NCBI RefSeq assembly: GCF_014647475.1
Contig: NZ_BMPG01000001.1
Coordinates: 558,001 to 622,000, forward strand
DNA from: Halocalculus aciditolerans
Lineage (GTDB): Archaea > Halobacteriota > Halobacteria > Halobacteriales > Halobacteriaceae
Direction: 5' to 3'
DNA length: 64,000 bases
Below, piece by piece: positions 42,973-51,456 of this stretch (position 1 is its first letter; each line of letters begins with the position of its first letter). The position numbers and the translations under genes were made by a program. Below the pieces are notes generated by a model. That model made no database searches. It saw nothing but the letters and a program-made list of their open reading frames with translations, and was not told the DNA's origin.

Positions 42973-43175
42973 CGGGGTTCGCCCCAGTCGTCCGGCCGGT
43001 CACCGCGCTCGCGGCCGCTCGTGGTTTTCTCCTCGCCGCCTCGTTGTTTCGCGCAGTCCGTACAGAGCCCGGAGCCGCGGTCGTAGTGGTCGGCGCAGAC
43101 GACGCGGCCGCAGCGGTCGCACGCGAAGCGTGCCTGCGCGGACTCGCACAGCTGACAGACGCCGGTGACGCTCAT
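42969..43175 (-). CDS. Small zinc-finger protein
   Basis: A 68-residue protein whose N-terminal half is a cross-brace zinc finger: CQLCESAQARFACDRCGRVV, then CADH and LCTDCAKQ, giving eight Cys/His ligands as in HIT/B-box-type fingers. The C-terminal half is polar and disordered. The start is the ATG giving MSVTGVCQLC. Convergent with pyrF through a 4-bp stop overlap. Confidence 0.75.
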   Translation of the reverse strand: MSVTGVCQLCESAQARFACDRCGRVVCADHYDRGSGLCTDCAKQRGGEEKTTSGRERGDRPDDWGEPR

Positions 43176-43277
43176 ACGCGGCTCTTCGGCGCGCGGCACA
43201 ATCAACGTGCGGGCGGCGACGGCGCGCCCGGACGGGGAGGGCCATCGTTTTTACCGGCAGCGCTCGTCGCCCTCGGT

Positions 43278-43913
43278 ATGACGACTGCCGTGTTCTTCGA
43301 CCTCGACGGGACGCTCGTCGCGTTCGACGACGGGTTCGACGCAGTGCTCGAAGACGCGTTCGACCGCGTCGTCGGCGCGTACGAGGACGCGTGGGGCGAC
43401 GTCTACGGCGAGGCGTTCTCCGGCGCGTTCGAAGCGCTCGACGACGAGCCGTACTCGGCGGGGATGTCGGCGGTCGTCCGCGAGTTCGGCCTCGACGCCG
43501 ACCCCGAGGCGCTGACGCGCGCGCTCGCCGCCGCGGAAGTCGAAGGCGTGCACGCGACGCCCGGCGCGTCCGTCCTCCTCGAACGGGTCGCCGCCCGCGG
43601 CCCAGTCGGCGTGCTCACGAACGGCGTCCGCTCCCTCCAGTCGCGGAAACTCGCCGCGACGGGGCTCGACGACCACGTCGACGCGCTCGTCACCTCGTAC
43701 GACGCGGGCGCGCACAAACCCGCGCCGGACGCCTTCGTCGCCGCCGAAGCCGCCCTGCACGCGACCGACTACGTCATGGTCGGTGACAGCGCCGACGCGG
43801 ACGTCGCCGGCGCAAAAGCCGTCGGCTGGCGCGCCGTCCACCTCGGCGGCGACGACACCCCCACGGTGTCGAGCCTCGTCGGCCTCGCCGACCTCGCGGA
43901 CACGTTCCGGTAG
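43278..43913 (+). CDS. HAD superfamily hydrolase
   Basis: A 211-residue phosphatase-type HAD enzyme. Motif I FFDLDGTLV (residues 6-14), motif II LTNGVRSLQ, motif III Lys in AHKPAPDAF, and motif IV VMVGDSADADVAGAKAVGWR are all intact. Likely acts on a small phosphomonoester. ATG at 43278 with GTTTTTAC 24-31 nt upstream. Confidence 0.9.
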   Translation: MTTAVFFDLDGTLVAFDDGFDAVLEDAFDRVVGAYEDAWGDVYGEAFSGAFEALDDEPYSAGMSAVVREFGLDADPEALTRALAAAEVEGVHATPGASVLLERVAARGPVGVLTNGVRSLQSRKLAATGLDDHVDALVTSYDAGAHKPAPDAFVAAEAALHATDYVMVGDSADADVAGAKAVGWRAVHLGGDDTPTVSSLVGLADLADTFR

Positions 43914-44030
43914 CCCGCCTCATCCGCTCACGGACAACCGCCGCTCTCTCACGAGCTCCCTACCCCTACTGTGCGAACGGTTCTCAGTTGTGCGAAGCAC
44001 GTATTTGGGTGTGGGCTCTTACCAATCCAC

Positions 44031-45632
44031 ATGGCCCTCGACCGCGCCGTCTTCCGCACCGCCCTCGAACGCGGTGAGGAGGAGGGCGGAAACGTCGAGT
44101 TCAAGGAACGGCTCACGCGAGACGTCCACTTGGCCGACGGCCGCCTGGAGAGTCTCGCCGCGCAACTCCGCCACCGCGTCCTCTCCGGGGACGGCGAAGC
44201 GCTCTACGTCGTCGGCGTCACCGACGACGGCGGCATCGCCGGAACCTCGCCCGAGGCGTTCTCGGAGACGCTCGACGTCCTGAGCTTCCTCGCCGAGGAA
44301 GCCGGCGCGCACATCGCCGACGTCCAGACGTGGGGCGCTGACAACGGCGGACTCGTCGGTATCGCGTCCATCCACGACGGCACGGCGCTCGACGGCGGCG
44401 ACGACCACATCATCGTCGGCACCGCCGGCCACGTCGACCACGGGAAATCCACGCTCGTCGGCTCGCTCGTCACCGGCCGCGCCGACGACGGCGACGGCGG
44501 CACGCGCGGCGTCATGGACGTCCAACCCCACGAGGTCGAACGCGGCCTCTCAGCCGACATCTCCTACGGCGTCTACGGGTTCGCCGACGGCGACACCGTC
44601 CACGTCGACCACCCGAACCGGAAACCCGAACGCGCGAAAGTCGTCGAAACCGCCGACCGAGTCGTCTCCTTCGTCGACACCGTCGGCCACGAACCCTGGC
44701 TCCACACCACGATTCGCGGGCTCGTCGGACAGAAGCTCGACTACGGCCTCCTCGTCGTCGCCGCCGACGACGGCCCGACCAGTACGACCAGAGAACATCT
44801 CGGCGTCCTCCTCGCCACCGAACTCCCCACCATCGTCGCCGTCACCAAGACCGACCTCGTCTCCGAGGAGCGACTCCGCGAGGTCGAAACCGAAGTCGAA
44901 CGGCTCCTCCGCGGCGCGGGCCGCACTCCCCTTCCCGTCTCGCGCTACGGCACGGAGACCGCCATCGAGGAACTCGACGACACCGTCGTCCCCCTCGTCC
45001 GCACGAGCGCCGTCACCGAGGACGGCTTCGACGTCCTCCACGAGATGTTCCGCCGCCTCCCCAAGACCGCCGGACAGCGCGACGGCGACTTCCGCCTCTA
45101 CGTCGACCGCGCCTACAACGTCACCGGCGTCGGCCCCGTCGCCTCCGGCACCATCGAATCCGGCAGCGTCGCCGCCGGCGACGAACTCGCCCTCGGCCCC
45201 TTCCCCGACGGCTCCTTCCGCGACGTCGACGTCCGGTCCATCGAGATGCACTACCACCGCGTCGACAAGGCGGACGCCGGCCGCATCGTCGGCATCGCCC
45301 TCAACGGCGTGCGCGCCGACGACATCACCCGCGGCATGGCGCTCGTCCCCCGCGACAGCGCCCCGCGCGCCACCCGGCGCTTCGAAGCCGACGTCATGGT
45401 CCTCAACCACCCCACCCGCATCGACGCCGGCTACGAACCCGTCGTCCACCTCGAAACCATCAGCGAAGCCGCCGTCTTCGAACCCGAGGGCGGCCAGCTC
45501 CTCCCCGGCGACACCGGCTCGGCGACTGTCCGCTTCAAGTTCCAACCGTACCTCCTCGAAGAAGGCCAGCGCTTCGTCTTCCGCGAGGGCTCCAGCAAAG
45601 GCGTCGGCACCGTGCGCACGCTCCTCGACTGA
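44031..45632 (+). CDS. GTPBP1-like translational GTPase
   Basis: A 533-residue GTPase of the EF-Tu/GTPBP1 group. Residues 1-125 form an N-terminal region (AlbA/GTPBP1-type), then G1 GTAGHVDHGKST near residues 130-141, G3 VDTVGHEPWLHTT, G4 TKTD, and two beta-barrel domains containing RAYNVTGVGPVASGTIESG. Eukaryotic GTPBP1 acts in mRNA decay and tRNA delivery; archaeal role unproven. ATG start at 44031 follows a spaced TATA-like tract. Confidence 0.88.
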   Translation: MALDRAVFRTALERGEEEGGNVEFKERLTRDVHLADGRLESLAAQLRHRVLSGDGEALYVVGVTDDGGIAGTSPEAFSETLDVLSFLAEEAGAHIADVQTWGADNGGLVGIASIHDGTALDGGDDHIIVGTAGHVDHGKSTLVGSLVTGRADDGDGGTRGVMDVQPHEVERGLSADISYGVYGFADGDTVHVDHPNRKPERAKVVETADRVVSFVDTVGHEPWLHTTIRGLVGQKLDYGLLVVAADDGPTSTTREHLGVLLATELPTIVAVTKTDLVSEERLREVETEVERLLRGAGRTPLPVSRYGTETAIEELDDTVVPLVRTSAVTEDGFDVLHEMFRRLPKTAGQRDGDFRLYVDRAYNVTGVGPVASGTIESGSVAAGDELALGPFPDGSFRDVDVRSIEMHYHRVDKADAGRIVGIALNGVRADDITRGMALVPRDSAPRATRRFEADVMVLNHPTRIDAGYEPVVHLETISEAAVFEPEGGQLLPGDTGSATVRFKFQPYLLEEGQRFVFREGSSKGVGTVRTLLD

Positions 45633-45765
45633 CCACCGCACCGCGGCCGCCGACGCCGCGTTTCCGCGGCCGCTGACGCCCCCTCCCGCGTGCGCTCCGA
45701 TACCGCGCTAAGCGGGCACCTGACCCGGCCGTACGGTTTATCAGACTCCACCCTGTCGAACGCGT

Positions 45766-46158
45766 ATGAAGCGCCGCCTCCGTCGCGTCGCCGGCGCGCT
45801 CGCCGCGGGCGCGATCACGAACGCCCTCGCGCTCCTCGTCCTCGTGCCGTTCCTCCCCTCGCCCTACCCGGCGGCTATCGCGTTCACGCTCGGCTCCCCC
45901 GTCGGCGCGCTCGCCACGCAGCGCGCTCGCGTCCGCCAGTACGTCACTACCCACTCGCACGCCCGCCTCTCAATCGACGCCGCCGCCGCGCTCGTCGCGT
46001 CCGCGCTCGGTGCTATCGCCCTCACCGCGGGCTTCGCGTCCGCCCCAGTCGTCGGCATCGACCCGATCTCCCTCTGGTGTGTCACCACGATGGCGGGCGC
46101 GCTCGGCGTCTACCTCCTCTGGTACCGCGCGCCCCGCCGCCCCCTCGAACCCATCTAG
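45766..46158 (+). CDS. Small four-helix membrane protein
   Basis: 130 residues with four hydrophobic segments (VAGALAAGAITNALALLVLV, the AFTLGSPVGALA stretch, AAAALVASALGAIALTAGF, and ISLWCVTTMAGALGVYLLWY). Basic N terminus (MKRRLRRV). Unknown function. ATG start with GGTTTAT at 45735-45741, 25-31 nt upstream, predicting a leaderless transcript. Confidence 0.7.
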   Translation: MKRRLRRVAGALAAGAITNALALLVLVPFLPSPYPAAIAFTLGSPVGALATQRARVRQYVTTHSHARLSIDAAAALVASALGAIALTAGFASAPVVGIDPISLWCVTTMAGALGVYLLWYRAPRRPLEPI

Positions 46159-46162
46159 TCCT

Positions 46163-46609
46163 CTAGCGGCGCTCGTTCGCGACTCGATACCCGCCGTCCG
46201 CTCGCTCCGCTAGTCCGAGGAGCTGACACCACGCGAGCAGCCGTGCGACTCGCTCCGCGTCACGCAGCACCGACGCCCGTGACGCGATGTCCTCTACTGT
46301 GCGTGGGTCGTCGTCGAGGACGTCGACGAGTTCGCGCGCGCCGTAGACGCGCTCGACGAACGCGTCCGCGAGCGCGCCCCGTTCGACCGCCGCGGCGCTC
46401 TGCGCGTACGTGCCGTCTCGCTCGTCGAGGAGACCGAGCGCCGCGAGGAAGACGAGCCAGTCCGCCGCCGTTCCGCGGTCGACGCCGACGGCGTCCATCA
46501 CGCGCGCACAGCAGTCCACGTCCGGGTCGACGGACTCCGGGAGGCTGTCGCGTGCGCGCGAAACCACGTCGGGTGAGTCCGGCGCGGGCGGCACGGGCTT
46601 GTACCGCAT
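46163..46609 (-). CDS. Conserved haloarchaeal protein, winged-helix-like
   Basis: A 148-residue protein with repeated helix-turn-helix-like stretches (AADWLVFLAALGLLDERDGT and RLLAWCQLLGLAERADGGYR). No confident family. It overlaps the end of the mch region closely: its ATG at 46609 lies 2 bp from the mch stop, so the two genes are probably co-transcribed with mch first. Confidence 0.7.
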   Translation of the reverse strand: MRYKPVPPAPDSPDVVSRARDSLPESVDPDVDCCARVMDAVGVDRGTAADWLVFLAALGLLDERDGTYAQSAAAVERGALADAFVERVYGARELVDVLDDDPRTVEDIASRASVLRDAERVARLLAWCQLLGLAERADGGYRVANERR

Positions 46610-46611
46610 CC

Positions 46612-47550
46612 TCACTCCCGCAGGTCGAACGAGTCGAGCAGGAGCTCCTCGTGGGTCTCCCCGACCGCGTAGGTCGGCCCGCCGACGACGTCCACCGTCA
46701 CTTGCGCCGGCGCGAACGCCCGCGGATCGACGTCCGCGAACTCCCACTCGGTCTCCGCGAATATCTCCGCGAACGGCGCGCCGTACTCCTCGAAGGCGTT
46801 CGACGGAATCTCGTCGAACGCGTCGAAGTCCTCGCGCACGCGCAGGGTGACCTGCCCGCCGAACGCCAGCGCGTCGTTCGTCCGCGCGATGGCTTCTTCC
46901 TCTGACGCCGCGACCGGCGCGACCGGCGCGCTCCCCGACGCCCCGAGGATGTCCGCCGGGTCGTAGCCGAGTTCGAACAGCCGGAAGGCCGCGAGCTCCG
47001 CCGGCCGCGCCGCCATCGACACGCTCCCCGCGACGCTCGCCGTCCGATACACCGGGAGGTAGAGACCGTCGGTCGCGGTGCCCGCGCGCTCCGCGATCTC
47101 CGCCGCCACGCGCTCCGACGGCAGCCCGTCCGTCTCCAGCGTCAACACCGTCAGGTCGAACGCGTCCGTATACCCGAGCTCGCGGAACTCCGGCTCGTCG
47201 GCGACGAGCGCGCGCGCCGGCCCGCTTCCCAGCGCCTCGAACCCGTCCACGGTGACCTCCCAGCCGGCCTTCTGACTGCAGAGCAGGGAGATCGCCGGGC
47301 GGTCACAGGACAGCTCGACGAACTGGAACGGCGCGCCCGCGACCTCGCCCATCCGCGTCTGCACCGTCGCCAACCCCGCCGTCTGTAACTCCGCGAGGAG
47401 CAGGCCGGCCTCGACGCCGCCGCGGTGGTCGACGCCGAAGTCGATAACGGTCGCGCCGTTCTCCAGGTCGAACGCGCCGACGTTCAACTCGCCCGCGAAC
47501 TCTACTGCCTCGTCCGCCAACTCGATGGCGTTCCGGCTCACGCTCTCCAT
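46612..47550 (-). CDS. mch: Methenyltetrahydromethanopterin cyclohydrolase-like (Mch)
   Basis: A 312-residue cyclohydrolase interconverting methenyl- and formyl-C1 carriers. Matches the Mch fold with NAIELADEAVEFAGEL at the N terminus, SLLCSQKAGWEV, SVSMAARPAELAAFRLFELG and EIFAETEWEFADVDP. Haloarchaea lack methanogenesis, so it presumably serves tetrahydrofolate-linked C1 metabolism. The start is the ATG giving MESVSRNAIE. Confidence 0.9.
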   Translation of the reverse strand: MESVSRNAIELADEAVEFAGELNVGAFDLENGATVIDFGVDHRGGVEAGLLLAELQTAGLATVQTRMGEVAGAPFQFVELSCDRPAISLLCSQKAGWEVTVDGFEALGSGPARALVADEPEFRELGYTDAFDLTVLTLETDGLPSERVAAEIAERAGTATDGLYLPVYRTASVAGSVSMAARPAELAAFRLFELGYDPADILGASGSAPVAPVAASEEEAIARTNDALAFGGQVTLRVREDFDAFDEIPSNAFEEYGAPFAEIFAETEWEFADVDPRAFAPAQVTVDVVGGPTYAVGETHEELLLDSFDLRE

Positions 47551-47762
47551 ACTCCACGAGTCGGGCGTCACCCCGTAAAGGGTTTCTCAGTCGGCGCTTC
47601 GACGGCCTTATGCCCGAAGCCACCCGAGTCAGGGACGGAGCGGTCGATCGCCGACGTAGGATACCGGCGAGTAACCCCGCTCCAACTCTACACCCACGGA
47701 GCGACAGCGTCACCGGCCGTCGACGCCGAAGTCGCGTTCTCCCCGACCTCACGCCCGCGGAG

Positions 47763-48080
47763 TCACTCCTCTCGCTCGCGTTTCGCCGGCCGGCCGAGCT
47801 CGCGCTCGACGTGTTCGACCTTCTCCCGCGCCGTCGACTCGCTCGTCCGCTTGTCGTCGATCTTCAGGACGGTCGACACGCGGTCGCCGGGAACGGCTTC
47901 GTGTGCGGCCTGCGCGGCGTCGAAGAGGGTCCCGACGTCTTCCGCTTCGATGGTCGTCCCCATCGGCGTCGTCTCGTAGGACACGTCGAAGTCGTCGAGG
48001 GCGTCGACGGCTTTCGCCACGTCAGCCGCCATGCTCCCCTCCCGAACCGGTGCGACGCTCAGAAACGCGATGGCCGTCAT
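47763..48080 (-). CDS. MTH1187 family thiamine-binding protein
   Basis: A 105-residue small ferredoxin-like-fold protein of the DUF77/MTH1187 group, reported to bind thiamine-type ligands. It has the N-terminal strand AIAFLSVAPVREG, ALDDFDVSYETTPMGTTIEA, and VSTVLKIDDKR. ATG start. No thiamine gene is adjacent; a riboswitch was not seen upstream. Confidence 0.85.
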   Translation of the reverse strand: MTAIAFLSVAPVREGSMAADVAKAVDALDDFDVSYETTPMGTTIEAEDVGTLFDAAQAAHEAVPGDRVSTVLKIDDKRTSESTAREKVEHVERELGRPAKREREE

Positions 48081-48291
48081 ACGTCGAGGTTGGAGGCCGC
48101 ACCACGTAAGTCGTTTCCCGCGCCCGTAGCCAGCGTTGCCTCCGACCCCGTCGGCGACGAGGCCAGCCTTCTAACGCGCGCGCTCGCATAAAGATATAGA
48201 GGGACGTGAGTCGTCGCGAGACGAGAACGGTTACTCGATGCGAAACACCAGTCGCTCGCGGATCCAGGTCACGAAAGGAAGGTTATGGATG

Positions 48292-48362
48292 TGCACTAGC
48301 CGAGATTTGAACTCGGGTTGTGACCATGGCAAGGTCACGTGATACCACTACACTACTAGTGC
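48292..48362 (-). tRNA. tRNA-Gly(GCC)
   Basis: A 71-nt tRNA on the minus strand. Acceptor GCACTAG pairs with CTAGTGC before discriminator A; anticodon GCC is in GACCTTGCCATGGTC; the T loop reads GAGTTCAAATCTCGG. An AT-rich AGTCTTTTTTACG on the minus strand (48390-48402) is the likely promoter. Confidence 0.95.
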
Positions 48363-48500
48363 TTGCCTGCATCCTATCCAATGCGGGTCACGTAAAAAAG
48401 ACTTGCGAATCGCGACAGGGGATGGGGGTTGGTGACGGGTCGGATACTGGGCGTGCGTACCGTGTGACGGCGTCTCAGCGTCGGATGGGAAGCAACACCC

Positions 48501-48507
48501 TTTTAAT
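48501..48507 (+). promoter_or_regulatory. Likely TATA box of the ribosomal protein operon
   Basis: TTTTAAT, 56-62 nt before the SPOUT methyltransferase ATG, predicting a transcript start near 48530 and a leader of about 30 nt. It is the only convincing promoter before the long ribosomal operon. Confidence 0.5.
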
Positions 48508-48562
48508 CGCAACGTCGGTAGTGTGGTTACAGTCTCGTGGTGAGACGTGGACGCGAATCGGC

Positions 48563-49429
48563 ATGACACTCAGCGTACTCGTGCCGTCGTCCCTCGTTCG
48601 AGAAGCCGAGGACAAACGCGAGGCGACTCGCAAGCTCGGCTACGTCGCCCGTGCGGCGGCGGTATACTCGGTCGACCGCCTCGTGGTCTTCGACGACCCC
48701 GACGGCGAGCGACAGTGGGGCGGCGGGTTCGTCGAAACGGTGTTGCGGTACGCCGCAACGCCACCGTACCTCCGAAAGGAGGCCTTCGACGAACGCGACG
48801 AACTGGAGTACGCCGGAATCCTGCCGCCGCTCCGCGTGTCAGCATGGACCGGCTCCGAATCGAGCGGTTCGGGGTCGAAACGACAGGGAATCGTGACCCA
48901 GGTCGGATCTGACGGGCGCGTTCGGGTCAATTGCGGCATGCAACACCCGGTCTCTCTCCTGACGCCTCCCGGTATGGAGGTTCGGGAGGGGGAGCGCGTG
49001 ACCATCAGGGTCTCTTCGCGACGACCGGTCCGCGCGAAACTCGTAGACGTTCCCCTTCCGGGGTTCGACGTGTTTCGCGGGACCATCGGGGGCGAACTCT
49101 CCCGTGACGACGCGGGCTACCGCGTGGCCACGTCACGCTTCGGAACGCCGTTGACGGCGTCCGGGCTGACGGACCACACGGACCGCGTCGCGCGTGAGGG
49201 GTTGACCGCGGTCTTCGGCGCGCCGACGCGTGGGCTGCCGCCAATGCTCGGCATCGACCCGAGTGCTATCGGGACCGAAGCCGCGCTCGACTGCGTCCCC
49301 ACCGACTCCACCGGCGCATCCGGACGGTTCGACGCCTGGCTCAACGTCATCCCGGACCAGGGCAGCGAGGTCGTGCGAACGGAAGAAGCTCTGTTCGCCG
49401 CCCTCGCGTGCCTGACGCTCACGGAGTGA
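48563..49429 (+). CDS. Putative SPOUT RNA methyltransferase (COG2106)
   Basis: A 288-residue SPOUT-fold protein, archaeal relative of eukaryotic SPOUT1 (C9orf114), first gene of the ribosomal operon. N-terminal TLSVLVPSSLVREAEDKREA and an inserted OB-type domain are visible; the C-terminal knot region holds PRGLPPML-like and LNVIPDQGSEVVRTEEAL, the latter being the cofactor loop. It ends 4 bp before rpl3. RNA target unknown. ATG at 48563 chosen over upstream frames lacking conservation. Confidence 0.85.
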   Translation: MTLSVLVPSSLVREAEDKREATRKLGYVARAAAVYSVDRLVVFDDPDGERQWGGGFVETVLRYAATPPYLRKEAFDERDELEYAGILPPLRVSAWTGSESSGSGSKRQGIVTQVGSDGRVRVNCGMQHPVSLLTPPGMEVREGERVTIRVSSRRPVRAKLVDVPLPGFDVFRGTIGGELSRDDAGYRVATSRFGTPLTASGLTDHTDRVAREGLTAVFGAPTRGLPPMLGIDPSAIGTEAALDCVPTDSTGASGRFDAWLNVIPDQGSEVVRTEEALFAALACLTLTE

Positions 49430-49433
49430 TACG

Positions 49434-50441
49434 ATGCCACAACCAAGCAGACCACGCAAAGGCTCGATGGGGTTCGGTCCCCGGAAGCGCGCGGCCAGTG
49501 AAGTTCCACGCTTCAGCTCTTGGCCGAGCGACGACGGGCAGCCGGGCCTCCAGGGCTTCGCCGGGTACAAGGCAGGCATGACGCACGTCGTGACGGTCGA
49601 CGACCAACCGGACTCCCCCACGGAAGGGATGGAGACCTCGGTCCCCGTCACTATCGTTGAAACACCACCGATGCGAGCGGCCGCAGTGCGCGTCTACGAG
49701 GACACGCCGTACGGTCAGAAGCCCCTCACGGAAGTGTGGGCGGACGACCTCGACGAGAACCTCGACCGCGCGCTCTCCGTCCCCGAAACGGGCGGCGACC
49801 CCGACGTCATCACCGAAGCGATCGAGAACGGTGACGTCAGCGACGTTCGCGTCATCACACACACCACGCCGGACGTTCTGTCCGGCGTGCCGAAGAAGAA
49901 ACCCGACGTGATGGAGACGCGCGTCGGCGGCGGTTCCATCGCGGACCGCGCCGACTTCGCGCTCGACCTCCTCGGCGACGGCGGCGAACACGAGTTCGGC
50001 GACGTCTTCCGAGCGGGCGAGTTCCTCGACGCCGCAGGCGTCACGAAGGGGAAGGGCACCCAGGGCCCGGTCAAGCGCTGGGGCGTCCAGAAACGCAAGG
50101 GCAAACACGCCCGCCAGGGGTGGCGGCGCCGTATCGGTAACCTCGGCCCGTGGAACCCCAGCCGTGTTCGCTCGACGGTCCCCCAGCTCGGTCAGACGGG
50201 GTACCACCAGCGCACGGAACTGAACAAACGCCTCCTCGACTTCGGTGAGGAGGACGACGTGAACGCCGACGGCGGCTTCGTCAACTACGGCGAAGTCTCC
50301 GGCGCGTACGCGCTCGTCAAGGGCTCGCTCCCCGGTCCGGACAAACGCCTCCTGCGTTTCCGGCCGGCGGTCCGCCCGAACGAATCGCCGCGCCTCGACC
50401 CCGAGGTGCGCTACGTCAGCACGGAGAGCAAGCAGGGATAA
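49434..50441 (+). CDS. rpl3: Ribosomal protein L3 (uL3)
   Basis: A 335-residue archaeal L3. MPQPSRPRKGSMGFGPRKRA at the N terminus, GYKAGMTHVV, and VTKGKGTQGPVKRWGVQKRK are hallmarks; the long internal acidic extension is normal for haloarchaea. It binds 23S rRNA near the peptidyl-transferase centre. ATG start; 3-bp gap to rpl4. Confidence 0.97.
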   Translation: MPQPSRPRKGSMGFGPRKRAASEVPRFSSWPSDDGQPGLQGFAGYKAGMTHVVTVDDQPDSPTEGMETSVPVTIVETPPMRAAAVRVYEDTPYGQKPLTEVWADDLDENLDRALSVPETGGDPDVITEAIENGDVSDVRVITHTTPDVLSGVPKKKPDVMETRVGGGSIADRADFALDLLGDGGEHEFGDVFRAGEFLDAAGVTKGKGTQGPVKRWGVQKRKGKHARQGWRRRIGNLGPWNPSRVRSTVPQLGQTGYHQRTELNKRLLDFGEEDDVNADGGFVNYGEVSGAYALVKGSLPGPDKRLLRFRPAVRPNESPRLDPEVRYVSTESKQG

Positions 50442-50444
50442 ATC

Positions 50445-51197
50445 ATGCAGGCAACCGTACGCAGCCTCGACGGCGACGACGCTGGCACGCTGGACCTCCC
50501 GGCGGTCTTCGATTCCGACTTCCGCCCGGACCTCATCCAGCGCGCCGTGCTCGCCGCTCAGGCCAACCGAAAACAGAAATACGGCGCGGACGAGTTCGCG
50601 GGTCTCCGCACGTCCGCTGAATCCTTCGGGAGCGGTCGCGGGATGGCCCACGTCCCCCGCAGTGAGGGACAGGGTGCTCGCGTTCCGCAGACGGTCGGTG
50701 GCCGGAAGGCCCACCCGCCGAAGAAGGAGAAAGACCAGTCGCTCGACCTCAACACGAAAGAGCGGAAGGCGGCCGTCCGGAGCGCCATCGCGGCGACCGC
50801 GGACGCCGACCTCGTCGCCGAACGCGGCCACGTGTTCGACGACGACACCGAGATTCCGCTCGTCGTCTCCGACGACTTCGAGGACCTCGTGAAGACGAAG
50901 GAGGTCGTCTCCTTCCTCGAAGCCGTCGGCGTCGACGGCGACATCGAGCGTTCCGAGGACGGCCGGACCGTCCGCGCGGGGCAGGGGAAGCTCCGCGGTC
51001 GGAAGTACAAGCAGCCGAAGTCCATCCTCTTCGTCACGTCCAGCGAGGCCGGCCCGTCGAAGGCCGCGCGGAACCTCGCCGGCGTGGACGTCGCCACCGC
51101 GGCGAACGTCAGCGCGGAGGACCTCGCGCCCGGCGCGGACGCCGGACGCCTCACCGTCTGGACGGAAGCCGCAGTCGAGGAGGTGAGCGAGCGATGA
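50445..51197 (+). CDS. rpl4: Ribosomal protein L4 (uL4)
   Basis: A 250-residue archaeal L4 lining the exit tunnel with its extended loop (GRGMAHVPRSEGQGARVPQT). The KAHPPKKEK segment and the C-terminal alpha/beta domain fit. Its last codons overlap rpl23 by 4 bp (ATGA), coupling translation. Confidence 0.97.
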   Translation: MQATVRSLDGDDAGTLDLPAVFDSDFRPDLIQRAVLAAQANRKQKYGADEFAGLRTSAESFGSGRGMAHVPRSEGQGARVPQTVGGRKAHPPKKEKDQSLDLNTKERKAAVRSAIAATADADLVAERGHVFDDDTEIPLVVSDDFEDLVKTKEVVSFLEAVGVDGDIERSEDGRTVRAGQGKLRGRKYKQPKSILFVTSSEAGPSKAARNLAGVDVATAANVSAEDLAPGADAGRLTVWTEAAVEEVSER

Positions 51198-51454
51198 GTG
51201 ACCGCGACGTCATCGACTACCCGCTCGTCACCGAGAAAGCGATGAACGACATGGACTTCGACAACAAGCTCCAGTTCATCGTCGACATCGACGCGCACAA
51301 GCCCGACGTCCGTGACGCCGTCTCCGAACAGTACGACGTCACCGTCACCGACGTGAACACGATGATCACGATGAAGGGCGAGAAGAAAGCCATCGTGACG
51401 CTCTCCGAGGAGGACGACGCGCAGGACGTCGCCTCCCGCATCGGGGTGTTCTAA
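51194..51454 (+). CDS. rpl23: Ribosomal protein L23 (uL23)
   Basis: 86 residues, the tunnel-exit protein that docks signal recognition particle. Typical YPLVTEKAMNDMDFDNKLQF start and VTDVNTMITMKGEKKAIV strand. Compact archaeal form without N-terminal extension. 2 bp before rpl2. Confidence 0.96.
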   Translation: MSDRDVIDYPLVTEKAMNDMDFDNKLQFIVDIDAHKPDVRDAVSEQYDVTVTDVNTMITMKGEKKAIVTLSEEDDAQDVASRIGVF

Positions 51455-51456
51455 CA

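Noticed and set aside
47551-47762. Riboswitch upstream of mch or the thiamine-binding gene
   Set aside because: No THI-box-like conserved blocks (CTGAGA, ACCTGA) are present and the spacer lies downstream, not upstream, of the thiamine-binding gene's coding direction.
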